Assembly (NCBI GenBank): GCA_030731855.1
Contig: JANQTG010000177.1
Coordinates: 1-39,290 of the forward strand
DNA: 39,290 nucleotides
From: Cellulophaga sp.
Lineage (GTDB): Bacteria > Bacteroidota > Bacteroidia > Flavobacteriales > Flavobacteriaceae
Direction of reading: 5' to 3'
The notes below the pieces were generated by a model. It saw only the letters and a list, made by a program, of their open reading frames with translations, was not told the DNA's origin and ran no database searches. This document shows, piece by piece, positions 9,003 through 16,670 of the stretch (positions are counted from its first letter, which is position 1; each line of letters begins with the position of its first letter). The position numbers and the translations under genes are program-made.

Positions 9003-9024
9003 CTTGTCATAAGACAAGTTTTTT
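9003..9024 (+). terminator. Hairpin followed by T6, downstream of the Crp/Fnr gene
   Basis: CTTGTC (9003-9008) pairs with GACAAG (9013-9018) across an ATAA loop, and six T follow at once. This is the form of an intrinsic terminator just after the regulator's stop codon. The same palindrome lies about 50 nt before the glyoxalase-fold gene and could also be bound by a Crp-type dimer. Confidence 0.55.
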
Positions 9025-9074
9025 AGTGATATAAATAGTTAATTTAGCTCTAAACAACTTAAATATATACTCTT

Positions 9075-9458
9075 ATGAAAAATTCAAATCCCATTGTATG
9101 GTTCGAAATTTATGTTGATGATTTATCAAGAGCTCAACAATTTTATGAACAAGTATTAAAAATAAGCTTAACAGAAATACCAAGTCCTATCGAAGACGAT
9201 TCTCAAATGCTTATATTTCCTTCCGATGAAAATGGAGTAGGAGCAAGTGGAGCACTTTGCAAAATGAAAGGTATGAAAGCTGGTGCTAATAGTACTTTAG
9301 TGTATTTTGGTAGTGAAGATTGTGCCGTTGAAGAAGCCAGAATTATAAAAGCTGGAGGCAAGGTTTTTACCTCAAAGCAGTCCCTTGGAGAACACGGATT
9401 TATAATATTAGCTGAGGATACAGAAGGTAATATGTTCGGGGTTCATTCTTTAAAATAA
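9075..9458 (+). CDS. VOC (glyoxalase/bleomycin-resistance fold) protein
   Basis: This 127-residue protein is built of two beta-alpha-beta-beta-beta halves. The opening, NPIVWFEIYVDDLSRAQQFYEQVL, is classic for the vicinal oxygen chelate superfamily, and the final half has LAEDTEGNMFGVHS. Close relatives are usually listed as VOC proteins with no fixed substrate. The second half keeps the acidic/Gly element before the last strand, so metal binding is possible. It follows the Crp/Fnr regulator and precedes a broken DUF1569 gene on the same strand. Confidence 0.9.
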   Translation: MKNSNPIVWFEIYVDDLSRAQQFYEQVLKISLTEIPSPIEDDSQMLIFPSDENGVGASGALCKMKGMKAGANSTLVYFGSEDCAVEEARIIKAGGKVFTSKQSLGEHGFIILAEDTEGNMFGVHSLK

Positions 9459-9486
9459 AAAAGCAAGTACGTAAACAAGTAAACCA

Positions 9487-9939
9487 ATGAAGAACCTATT
9501 TAGTCCAAAAGATACGAACGAATTTATAAACCGCATTGAGAAATTAACACCAAACACTATTCCACAATGGGGAAAAATGACAGTTGATCAAATGTTAGCG
9601 CATTGCAATGTTACCTATGAATTTGTGTTTGATAACATTCATCCAAAACCTAATGTCTTTAAAAAACTGCTTTTCAAACTGTTTATCAAAAATGCGGTAG
9701 TCGGTGATAAGCCATAAAAAAAAAATTAACAACCCGCACCTTAATTTATCATTAAAAATGCTCTAAATTTTGAGTTAGAAAAAAAACGACTGATTGATTA
9801 TCTGCATAAAACCGAAGCTTTAGGGGAAGCTCATTTTGACGGTAAAGAATCCCATTCCTTTGGAGTTTTAACCAAGCAAGAATGGAATACGATGTTCAGC
9901 AAACACTTAAACCATCATTTAACGCAATTTGGTGTATAA
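9487..9939 (+). pseudogene. DUF1569-like (DinB-fold) gene broken by three in-frame TAA codons
   Basis: Reading straight through from the ATG at 9487 to the TAA at 9937-9939 gives 150 codons, about the length I expect for the DUF1569 family. Both ends fit: the start has WGKMTVDQMLAHC and the end has HFDGKESHSFGVL followed by WNTMF and HHLTQFGV. The frame is interrupted only at 9715-9717, 9727-9729 and 9742-9744, all TAA and all within 30 nt. Around them the reading is KP-stop-KKN-stop-QPAP-stop-FIIKN. No frameshift is needed to join the halves. As written only 76 residues are made, and the second half has no convincing start codon. It is most likely a recent pseudogene. Confidence 0.8.
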
Positions 9940-10021
9940 TCATCATATAAGTTTTATTTTATAGTCTTTTGTTTGGAAGAATTTCAAGGTATTTCGTAAA
10001 TTACAACTTATAAAATACGGT

Positions 10022-10642
10022 ATGGCTGAATTTATAAAAATATATCCTGAAAACCCAAATCCTAAGGAGATTAAAAAAATCATAACTGTTTTGCAGAAAG
10101 GTGGTTTAATTATTTATCCTACAGATACCGTGTATGGTTTAGGCTGCGATATTACCAATACCAAGGCCTTAGAAAAAATCGCAAGAATAAAAGGCATTAA
10201 ATTAGATAAAGCTAATTGGTCTTTTATTTGTGCCGATTTAAGTAATTTATCAGATTATGTAAAGCAAATTGATACCAGAACCTTTAAAATCTTAAAACGA
10301 GCCTTACCTGGGCCTTATACGTTTATTTTACCAGGTAATAATAACCTTCCAAAAGAATTCAAAAAGAAAAAAACTGTTGGTATTCGTGTACCAGATAATA
10401 CCATCACTAAAGCTATTGTTGAAGCTTTAGGAAACCCAATCGTATCTACATCGATTCGCGATGAAGATGAAGTATTAGAATATACTACAGATCCCGAATT
10501 AATTTTTGAAAAATGGCAGAATTTAGTAGACATCGTTATTGATGGTGGTTATGGGGATAATGTGGCATCAACAGTTATCGATTTATCAGAAGAAGAACCT
10601 CTTGTTATTAGAGAAGGAAAGGGAAGTATCGATATTTTTTAG
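10022..10642 (+). CDS. YciO/TsaC/Sua5-family protein
   Basis: This 206-residue protein has the YrdC/Sua5 fold, with GGLIIYPTDTVYGLGCD near the N-terminus, PGPYTFIL in the middle and VGIRVPDN followed by STSIRDEDE. The family makes threonylcarbamoyl-AMP for the tRNA modification t6A. From memory, the length and the long segment from FICADLSNLSDYV through TFIL look closer to E. coli YciO than to TsaC. The exact biochemical role is therefore less certain than for TsaC itself. It is the last gene of the plus-strand run that begins with uvrD and is followed by repeats and a hairpin. Confidence 0.9.
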   Translation: MAEFIKIYPENPNPKEIKKIITVLQKGGLIIYPTDTVYGLGCDITNTKALEKIARIKGIKLDKANWSFICADLSNLSDYVKQIDTRTFKILKRALPGPYTFILPGNNNLPKEFKKKKTVGIRVPDNTITKAIVEALGNPIVSTSIRDEDEVLEYTTDPELIFEKWQNLVDIVIDGGYGDNVASTVIDLSEEEPLVIREGKGSIDIF

Positions 10643-10720
10643 ATTCTGGATTATTAGATTTTTGGATCGTTAGGTAGTTGGAAAGTTGGAAAATAATTAG
10701 ATGAGTTGAAATTATTAAAA
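10637..10720. repeat. AT-rich degenerate intergenic repeat
   Basis: A run of related short words (TTAGATT, TGGATT, TTTTTGGAT, AGTTGGAAAGTTGGAAA) follows the YciO-like gene. The beginning resembles 3823-3838. Units are too degenerate to define a period with confidence. It has no coding potential. Confidence 0.4.
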
Positions 10721-10754
10721 AATCACTAATTTAAACATTATTATTTTTTGATTT

Positions 10755-10787
10755 TAAACTGCCCAAAAATTAATTTTGAGCAGTTTA
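10755..10787. terminator. Inverted repeat between convergent genes
   Basis: TAAACTGC (10755-10762) pairs with GCAGTTTA (10780-10787), and CAAAA with TTTTG inside it, with one mismatch and a short loop. It sits between the stops of the YciO-like gene (plus) and the OmpA-family gene (minus), a sensible place for a shared terminator. Neither side shows a strong T-tract, so the call is tentative. Confidence 0.4.
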
Positions 10788-10820
10788 TATTTGAAAACTA
10801 AGCAATTAAAAATTATTATT

Positions 10821-12608
10821 TTATTCTTCACTCGGGCAGATGACTTTAAACTCTGTTCTTCTATTAACCGCATACTGTTCTTCAGAACAATTAATATAAT
10901 CTCTGCAAATATTTAGTGGTTTGGTTTCTCCAAGTCCCACAGCTATTAAACGGTCTTTTGCAATTCCTTTTGAAACTAAATAATCTACGGTAGCTTGTGC
11001 TCTTTTTTGAGATAATTTCTGATTGAATTCGTTACTTCCTCTAGAATCGGTATGTGATGACATTTCTACCTTTATTTCAGGGTTATCGTTCATCAATTCA
11101 ATTACATACTCTAATTCAGAAAATGCCATTGGTAAAATATCCCATTTTCCTAAGTTGAAGTTTATATTATTTAATCGAATGGCTTTTCCACAGGGATCAA
11201 CACACATTTGAAAATCTATAAAGAGCGATTTACTGCGGTCATAATCTTTAGTATTGACTTCTACTTCATGCGAAAAATAGCCATCTTTATTTCCTTTTAA
11301 TGTATATATCGAAACTTGTTTTAGTTGAAAATTGAATTTGCCTTCTTCATCTGAAATAGTATTTTTTTGAGTAGATGTATTAGTATCTCTAAGCAATACA
11401 TTGGCATTTGAGATGTTTACGATAGAATTACACTCGATTATTTCACCCTCTAGAATAAAATTTTCATCGCCATATAAAATTTCTTTTTCGATTGGCTTAT
11501 TGCCATCTTTACAGGCTTTAAAGTCTTCAATAGTAATTGTTGCTGCTTCTAATGCAACGCCGTAACCATTACCCGTAACGGTATAGTTACCACTTGGCAC
11601 ATCATCAAAAATAACAGCTCCGTAAACATTTGTTTTTCCTGATTTAATGATTTTTCCATTTTCGTCAGTAACTGCAATGTCGGCATTTGGAATACGTTCT
11701 TTACTAAATTTATCTTTAGCAACAATGGCTACGGTACAATTTTCTGGAATAGTACAATGTGGCTTGTGGTCTAAATTACAAACAGGACACACATTTTTTT
11801 CTTTATTAGATTTACCAAATCTATAACTAATACCAGCAAATGCCCCAATAGAACTTATATCGGTATCCCTAATATTTTCTATTACAGGTTCAGAGTTTCT
11901 TCCTAATACATTTATACTAGTACCTTCATCTCCCTGAATGGTAGAAAAAGGTTGGTGTGAAGAAGCAAAACCGAATTCGTCTAATTCCGTTGCACCAAAA
12001 TGTCTGAGGTAATAACTTCCTAAAGTAAATCCTAAATTCTCGGAAAAATAATACGTAAAACGGATTTGACCTTTAGCTGCCAAAACATTTTTAACGTCGT
12101 AACCAGAATGGTAATTTAATAATAGTCCCGTTTTTAGATCACTTAAACTAACGGTACCACCTTTTATGTTTGATAAACCAACACGCGTATTTACTTCTGC
12201 ACTAAACTTTCTGTTTTTTGTTAGATATCTAAAGTTTGGACCAATTCCCCAAAACATGCGAGTGATATCATTTTCACTCAGCATTAAATCGGTTAAGGCA
12301 ACGCCATCTGCCTGAAAGATATTTTCAGTCGGGTATTGATTAATTGCGGTGTTTTTAATGTAATCGAAATCAGCACCAATACCTATAAAATTAAAATAAT
12401 AATCTACCGAAGCTCCTAAATTTAATCCACCTTCATAATCAACGTAAGGAGCTCGATTATCATAAATTGGTAGAATATCATAACCAACGCGAGGTGTAAT
12501 GATTAAATCATTTTTTTTAGATGCGATATCTTGTGCCAACACGGAAAAAGAAAATAAGACTAGGTATAGCTTAAAAGATAGTTTCAAAATAGAAGTTACA
12601 TTTTTCAT
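10821..12608 (-). CDS. OmpA-family outer membrane protein with carboxypeptidase-regulatory-like repeats
   Basis: This 595-residue protein has a signal peptide ending about residue 25 (VLAQ). Residues about 30-270 have the alternating pattern of an outer-membrane beta-barrel. A Cys-rich linker at about 273-295 (CPVC, HKPHC, PENC) follows. Two beta-sandwich segments come next, of the carboxypeptidase-regulatory type (about 295-470, for example SGNYTVTGNGYG). The C-terminal OmpA domain (about 475-590) contains SSHTDSRGSNEFN, LSQKRAQATVDYL and NRRTEFKV, the usual peptidoglycan-binding elements. The protein probably links outer membrane to cell wall. It is separated from the next OmpA-family gene upstream by a terminator hairpin at 12686-12710, so it has its own promoter. 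Confidence 0.9.
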   Translation of the reverse strand: MKNVTSILKLSFKLYLVLFSFSVLAQDIASKKNDLIITPRVGYDILPIYDNRAPYVDYEGGLNLGASVDYYFNFIGIGADFDYIKNTAINQYPTENIFQADGVALTDLMLSENDITRMFWGIGPNFRYLTKNRKFSAEVNTRVGLSNIKGGTVSLSDLKTGLLLNYHSGYDVKNVLAAKGQIRFTYYFSENLGFTLGSYYLRHFGATELDEFGFASSHQPFSTIQGDEGTSINVLGRNSEPVIENIRDTDISSIGAFAGISYRFGKSNKEKNVCPVCNLDHKPHCTIPENCTVAIVAKDKFSKERIPNADIAVTDENGKIIKSGKTNVYGAVIFDDVPSGNYTVTGNGYGVALEAATITIEDFKACKDGNKPIEKEILYGDENFILEGEIIECNSIVNISNANVLLRDTNTSTQKNTISDEEGKFNFQLKQVSIYTLKGNKDGYFSHEVEVNTKDYDRSKSLFIDFQMCVDPCGKAIRLNNINFNLGKWDILPMAFSELEYVIELMNDNPEIKVEMSSHTDSRGSNEFNQKLSQKRAQATVDYLVSKGIAKDRLIAVGLGETKPLNICRDYINCSEEQYAVNRRTEFKVICPSEE

Positions 12609-12685
12609 AATACTAGAGGTTTAATTATACTAGCATATACAACTACAATGAAAATTGTTACCCTATTTTTTAAAAAATAGCAAAA

Positions 12686-12710
12686 AAAAGTCCGCAGAAG
12701 GCGGACTTTT
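12686..12710 (-). terminator. Intrinsic terminator of the OmpA-like lipoprotein gene
   Basis: GTCCGC (12690-12695) and GCGGAC (12701-12706) form a perfect stem with an AGAAG loop. The stem is flanked by AAAA and TTTT, so T-tracts exist on both strands. It lies 24 nt after the stop of the gene ending at 12734 and ends its minus-strand transcript. Confidence 0.85.
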
Positions 12711-12733
12711 AAAATTTTAATCAGATTTTAAGA

Positions 12734-13585
12734 TTAGTTAATCTTAGGATCTTTCATACCTTCTTCAATCATTTCGTAGAATTGATCTATTTTAGGAAGT
12801 ACTACAATACGAGTCCTTCTGTTTTTTGCTTTATCTGTAGCAGAAACTGGAACATATTCTGATCTTGCAGCAGCTGTCATACGCTTTGGATCAACATTGT
12901 AATCATTCTGTAAAATACGAACTACGGCGGTGGCTCTTTTAGCGCTTAAATCCCAGTTGTCTAATAAGGTACCGTTACCTCTGTAAGGTACGTTATCTGT
13001 ATGACCTTCAACCATAAAGTCAAAATCTGGTTTGTTGTTAACTACTTTAGCAACTTTACCTAAAATTTCTTTAGCTCTACTGGTTACATTATAACTACCA
13101 CTACTAAATAATAATTTATCAGAAATAGATACAAATACAACACCTTTCTCAACACTAATTTCAATATCTTGATCATCAAGATTACCTAAAACACCTTTTA
13201 AACTTTGTACTAAAGATAAGTTTACAGAATCTCTGCGTGTAATTGCATCGTTTAATTTTCTGATGGTTAAATCTTTTTCTTGTAAGCTTTCTAAAGATTT
13301 CTCTAAATTTTGAGCACCTTTAGATGATAATGTGGTAAGGTTACCCATATTATTTATCAAATCTTGATTATTACTTTTCAAGAATGCATTTTGATCTTCT
13401 AATGTTTTTAAACGAGAACTAGCCGTTGCTTTCTCCTCTAAACAACTGTTTAATTTAACAGTAGCAGAATTTAATAAATCCTGAGTTTCTTGGTTTTTAG
13501 CTTCTAATTCAGCATATTTTTTTTGTGACACACAAGAGGACAGTAACAACATAACCCCTAAACAGCCTAAAATTATTTTCTTCAT
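12734..13585 (-). CDS. OmpA-family peptidoglycan-binding lipoprotein
   Basis: This 283-residue protein has a lipoprotein signal with lipobox LSSC and acylated Cys at residue 18. A coiled coil spans about 20-120. The OmpA/MotB-type domain covers about 140-275. It keeps VEGHTDNVPY, the LSAKRATAVV helix and NRRTRIVV, so peptidoglycan binding is expected. It should span from a lipid anchor to the cell wall. Its shape and ending match the degenerate protein at 1427-2212. It is a single gene with its own terminator. Confidence 0.92.
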   Translation of the reverse strand: MKKIILGCLGVMLLLSSCVSQKKYAELEAKNQETQDLLNSATVKLNSCLEEKATASSRLKTLEDQNAFLKSNNQDLINNMGNLTTLSSKGAQNLEKSLESLQEKDLTIRKLNDAITRRDSVNLSLVQSLKGVLGNLDDQDIEISVEKGVVFVSISDKLLFSSGSYNVTSRAKEILGKVAKVVNNKPDFDFMVEGHTDNVPYRGNGTLLDNWDLSAKRATAVVRILQNDYNVDPKRMTAAARSEYVPVSATDKAKNRRTRIVVLPKIDQFYEMIEEGMKDPKIN

Positions 13586-13659
13586 AAATCAATTATTAAT
13601 TAAATTGTTAATTATCGTCAAAATTATACAAAAAAATACATGTTGATATGCAGTATTCG

Positions 13660-14664
13660 TTAATCTTTTACTAAAATATTAAACTTCTTTACATGATCAA
13701 CAAAATGCGACCAAACTATAGACTTTGTGGCGTAATAATTTGGCATATACTTGGTCTTTTCACGTTTTTTGTAAATTTTGGAGAAATTTTTATAAAAACT
13801 TAAGTGCGCTCGTAAAATGGCAAAACAGTGATTTGCTTTTCCCTGAAAAATAAACCTCACTCCAGCAACACCATCCAACAAAAGCCTAAAAAATATAATT
13901 AAAAAAGCTTTTTTACGTGGTAAATTTTTTGTGATTGAATACAAGGAATTTCGAAAATTCAAAAAGGTTTTTTTAGGATTCATATTACTAAGCGTAGACC
14001 CACCTAAATGATATACTTTAGAAGTACCAATATACCATACTTTGTAGCCATGGTTTTTAGCTCTCCAACACAAATCTACTTCTTCTTGATGTGCAAAATA
14101 ATCTTCGTCAAAGCCCGTTAATTCTTCAAAAACAGTACTTTTGATGAACATACAAGCTCCTGTAGCCCAAAATATTTCTCGAATATCATTATACTGACCT
14201 TTATCTTTTTCTAATACATTAAAAATTCGCCCACGACAAAACGGGTAACCTAATTGATCTATAAAACCGCCAGCAGCTCCTGCATATTCAAAATAATTTT
14301 TGTTCTTATAGTCTAAAATTTTAGGCTGAATTATGGCAACTTCTGAATTGTTATCGAAAGCTGTTTCAATAGGTTTTAACCAATTTTCGGTTACTTCAAC
14401 ATCAGAGTTTAATAGACAAAAAATAGGCGAATCAACATGTTTTAAGGCATCATTATAACCTTTTGCATAGCCACCATTTTCGTTATTTTCGATTATTTTA
14501 ATTTCTGGATAGTACTCTTTTACAAAGGAAATAGAATGATCAGTTGAAGCATTATCAGCCACATAAATTGTAGCATTTTCTGAATATTGGATAATTGAAG
14601 GCAAAAATTGCTCTAATAATTTTTTTCCGTTCCAATTTAATATTACGATTGCTATTTTTGACAT
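13660..14664 (-). CDS. Family 2 glycosyltransferase (rhamnosyltransferase-like)
   Basis: I chose the ATG at 14664 (MSKIAIVILNWNG), because the family starts there. An upstream ATG at 14733 would add 23 unlikely residues. The protein has about 334 residues and a GT-A fold: NWNG start, VADNASTDHS nucleotide-binding segment, LLNSDVEV in place of a DXD motif, ATGACMFI, and the HQEEVDLCWR acid/base region. Such enzymes add a sugar from a nucleotide donor to a surface polysaccharide or lipid-linked acceptor; the sugar cannot be told. A hydrophobic segment at about 240-265 may associate with the membrane. It lies downstream of the PD-(D/E)XK-like gene, and the two may be cotranscribed. Confidence 0.9.
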   Translation of the reverse strand: MSKIAIVILNWNGKKLLEQFLPSIIQYSENATIYVADNASTDHSISFVKEYYPEIKIIENNENGGYAKGYNDALKHVDSPIFCLLNSDVEVTENWLKPIETAFDNNSEVAIIQPKILDYKNKNYFEYAGAAGGFIDQLGYPFCRGRIFNVLEKDKGQYNDIREIFWATGACMFIKSTVFEELTGFDEDYFAHQEEVDLCWRAKNHGYKVWYIGTSKVYHLGGSTLSNMNPKKTFLNFRNSLYSITKNLPRKKAFLIIFFRLLLDGVAGVRFIFQGKANHCFAILRAHLSFYKNFSKIYKKREKTKYMPNYYATKSIVWSHFVDHVKKFNILVKD

Positions 14665-14736
14665 GTAATAATAATTAAAAATGAAGAATTCATTTTTAGT
14701 TAAAGAGTTTATAATGCTAGTTTTTAAAGCCACAAA

Positions 14737-15183
14737 TTAACGGTTAAAATCAGGAATATCCTTTAAAAATGAATATTTTTCTTGATCAAAATCCATTTTG
14801 CAATAAAAATGTTGCTGTCCGTTCGTGACCATCAAATAATCGGCTTGTAATTGTATATTATATTGTGCTATTTGGTCAAAAGTTACTTGTGAAATTTGGA
14901 TATCTGGTGCTTTACATTCTATTAGTATTGAAATACGACCGTCTGGTTTAAAAATGATAATATCATATCGTTTTACTAAACCATTAACTTTAAGTTGCTT
15001 TTCAACATTGATAAGGCTTAAAGGATATTTTTTTTCTTCTAGAAGATAATGAACAACATGCTGACGTACCCATTCTTCAGGTTGTAAAATCACAAATTTT
15101 TTACGAACAACATCAAAAATATAGATTTTATTTTCGCTATTTTTGAATCGAAAGTTATATGTAGGGAAGTTTAAAACTTGCAT
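14737..15183 (-). CDS. Stand-alone HsdR-N-terminal-like protein (PD-(D/E)XK fold)
   Basis: This 148-residue protein resembles the N-terminal nuclease domain of type I restriction HsdR subunits. The putative active-site pattern is intact: the D of KRYDIIIF and the E and K of ILIECKAP, followed by a conserved Gln-containing helix (QIAQYNIQL). No helicase or methylase partner is near, so this is not a restriction system. A role in DNA metabolism is plausible because it is divergent from holA with only 26 nt between start codons. Nuclease activity is inferred from the motif only. Confidence 0.82.
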   Translation of the reverse strand: MQVLNFPTYNFRFKNSENKIYIFDVVRKKFVILQPEEWVRQHVVHYLLEEKKYPLSLINVEKQLKVNGLVKRYDIIIFKPDGRISILIECKAPDIQISQVTFDQIAQYNIQLQADYLMVTNGQQHFYCKMDFDQEKYSFLKDIPDFNR

Positions 15184-15209
15184 GGCACAAATTTGATGAT
15201 TTTTTCTGG

Positions 15210-16208
15210 ATGGATGAAGTAAAAAAAATAGTTACCGACATAAAAGCAAGAGCCATAAAGCCTATTTATTTTCTTACGGGTGAAGAAGCGTATTATATTG
15301 ATAAATTATCCGAATACATAGAAAAAACTGTTTTAACAGAAGAGGAGAAAGGCTTTAACCAAATGGTGATGTATGGAAAAGAAGCAACAATTGAAGATAT
15401 TGTAAGCAATGCCAAACGCTATCCAATGATGGCAGAATATCAGGTAATTATCGTAAAAGAAGCGCAGCATTTAGCAAAATCTATCGATAAACTTTTATCC
15501 TATGTAGAAAATCCACAATTGACAACAGTTCTCGTGATCTGCTTTAAATATTCAAAATTAGATAAACGAAAAAAAATATTTAAAGTAATTCAAAAAAATG
15601 GCGTTCTATTCGAAAGTAAAAAGTTGTACGAAAATCAAATTCCTGATTGGATTCGAAAAGTATTACAAGGAAGCGGTTATTCCATTACTCCTAAAGCCTG
15701 CATACTGCTAGCTGAATTTTTAGGAAACGATTTAGGTAAAATTAGTAATGAGCTTGATAAGCTGAAAATTATAATTCCGAAATCGCAAGAAATAACGCCT
15801 GAAGCTATTGAGCAAAATATAGGTATTAGTAAAGATTATAATAATTTTGAACTAAAAAAAGCATTAGGAGAACGAAACGTTATGAAAGTTACTAGAATAC
15901 TAAATTATTTTGCACAAAACCCTAAAGACAATCCTTTTGTGGTAACGATTACACTGCTTCATACCTTTTTTACACAGTTGTTACAATACCATGGAATGAA
16001 CGACCATAATCCTAAAAGTGTAGCTGTAGCCCTTGGTGTGCATCCTTTTTTTGTTACTGAATATCAAATTGCTGCAAAAAACTACCCAATGAAAAAAGTC
16101 AGTACTATAATTGCATCTCTGCGTGAACTTGATGTTAAAGGAAAAGGAGTTGGCGCAAATTTAGAACCAAAAGAGCTCCTTAAGGAGCTCTTAATAAAAA
16201 TCATGTAA
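15210..16208 (+). CDS. holA: DNA polymerase III subunit delta
   Basis: This 332-residue protein is the clamp-loader subunit that opens the sliding clamp. The opening of the family is clear (IKPIYFLTGEEAYYIDKL). It continues with an AAA+-like domain containing VIIVKEAQHL, lacks a functional Walker A as expected of delta, and has a C-terminal helical collar domain (LLHTFFTQLLQYHG, LEPKELLKELL). Length fits the family. The gene converges with the DoxX-like gene, leaving 1 nt between stops. The last codons lie within a perfect 22-nt palindrome. Confidence 0.92.
   Translation: MDEVKKIVTDIKARAIKPIYFLTGEEAYYIDKLSEYIEKTVLTEEEKGFNQMVMYGKEATIEDIVSNAKRYPMMAEYQVIIVKEAQHLAKSIDKLLSYVENPQLTTVLVICFKYSKLDKRKKIFKVIQKNGVLFESKKLYENQIPDWIRKVLQGSGYSITPKACILLAEFLGNDLGKISNELDKLKIIIPKSQEITPEAIEQNIGISKDYNNFELKKALGERNVMKVTRILNYFAQNPKDNPFVVTITLLHTFFTQLLQYHGMNDHNPKSVAVALGVHPFFVTEYQIAAKNYPMKKVSTIIASLRELDVKGKGVGANLEPKELLKELLIKIM
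16171..16192. terminator. Perfect palindrome inside the end of holA
   Basis: AAGAGCTCC and GGAGCTCTT are separated by TTAA, forming a 9-bp stem within the last codons of holA. On the minus strand it is followed by TTGG, and on the plus strand by AATAAAAA. It could end transcription of the convergent DoxX-like gene that stops at 16210. Because it encodes the repeated Lys-Glu-Leu-Leu, chance is an alternative. Confidence 0.4.
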
Positions 16209-16209
16209 G

Positions 16210-16617
16210 TTATTTTTTATCGATACTATATTTTCCTGGACCAAGTAACATAATAACTACAAAAAACGTTAAATAGAGTAGTGCTAGTTCTTTTTTAGCT
16301 AAAGGGTCTGCCCCGTGAGCAATAAAAGCAGCTACAGCCATGGTAATAGCAGCTGGTAGCGCTGCCCACCTCGTTTTAACACCAATTATAATTAAAATAG
16401 GACAAACTAATTCACCTATTACGGCTAAAAAAAGTGATGGTGCAACTCCAATACCTATCGGATCACCAAACTTAATGTCTCCACTAATAAGATTTTGGAA
16501 TTTTGGAATTCCGTGGGTAATCATTAACACAGACGGAACAATTCTTAATAAAGCTAGACCAAGGTCAGAAAGTATCTTTTTTTGCATTTTGGGGGAAATT
16601 TTTTTTAAAAGTAACAT
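16210..16617 (-). CDS. DoxX-family membrane protein
   Basis: This 135-residue protein has four hydrophobic segments. The phrase SVLMITHGIPKFQNL near residue 35 and the segment with GELVCPILIIIGVKTRWAAL are typical of DoxX/DoxD-like inner-membrane proteins. Family members have been linked to oxidoreduction, but none of that chemistry is visible. The start could be at 16617 or at the second Met (16587). Its stop nearly abuts that of holA. Confidence 0.88.
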   Translation of the reverse strand: MLLLKKISPKMQKKILSDLGLALLRIVPSVLMITHGIPKFQNLISGDIKFGDPIGIGVAPSLFLAVIGELVCPILIIIGVKTRWAALPAAITMAVAAFIAHGADPLAKKELALLYLTFFVVIMLLGPGKYSIDKK

Positions 16618-16670
16618 TATTTTTAAAAAAATTAGCTATTTAACAAAAAAAGTGTATTAACTAATTTAGC

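Noticed and set aside
9487-9939. TAA recoding or programmed read-through
   Set aside because: Three TAA in ten codons and no structure or element to support suppression; other genes in the window end at TAA as normal.
14665-14733. Upstream start of the glycosyltransferase
   Set aside because: The 23 extra residues have no similarity to the family, whose members begin with the MSKIAIVILNWNG-type strand.
14737-15183. Part of a restriction-modification system
   Set aside because: No methylase, specificity or helicase genes are adjacent; the neighbours are a glycosyltransferase and holA.
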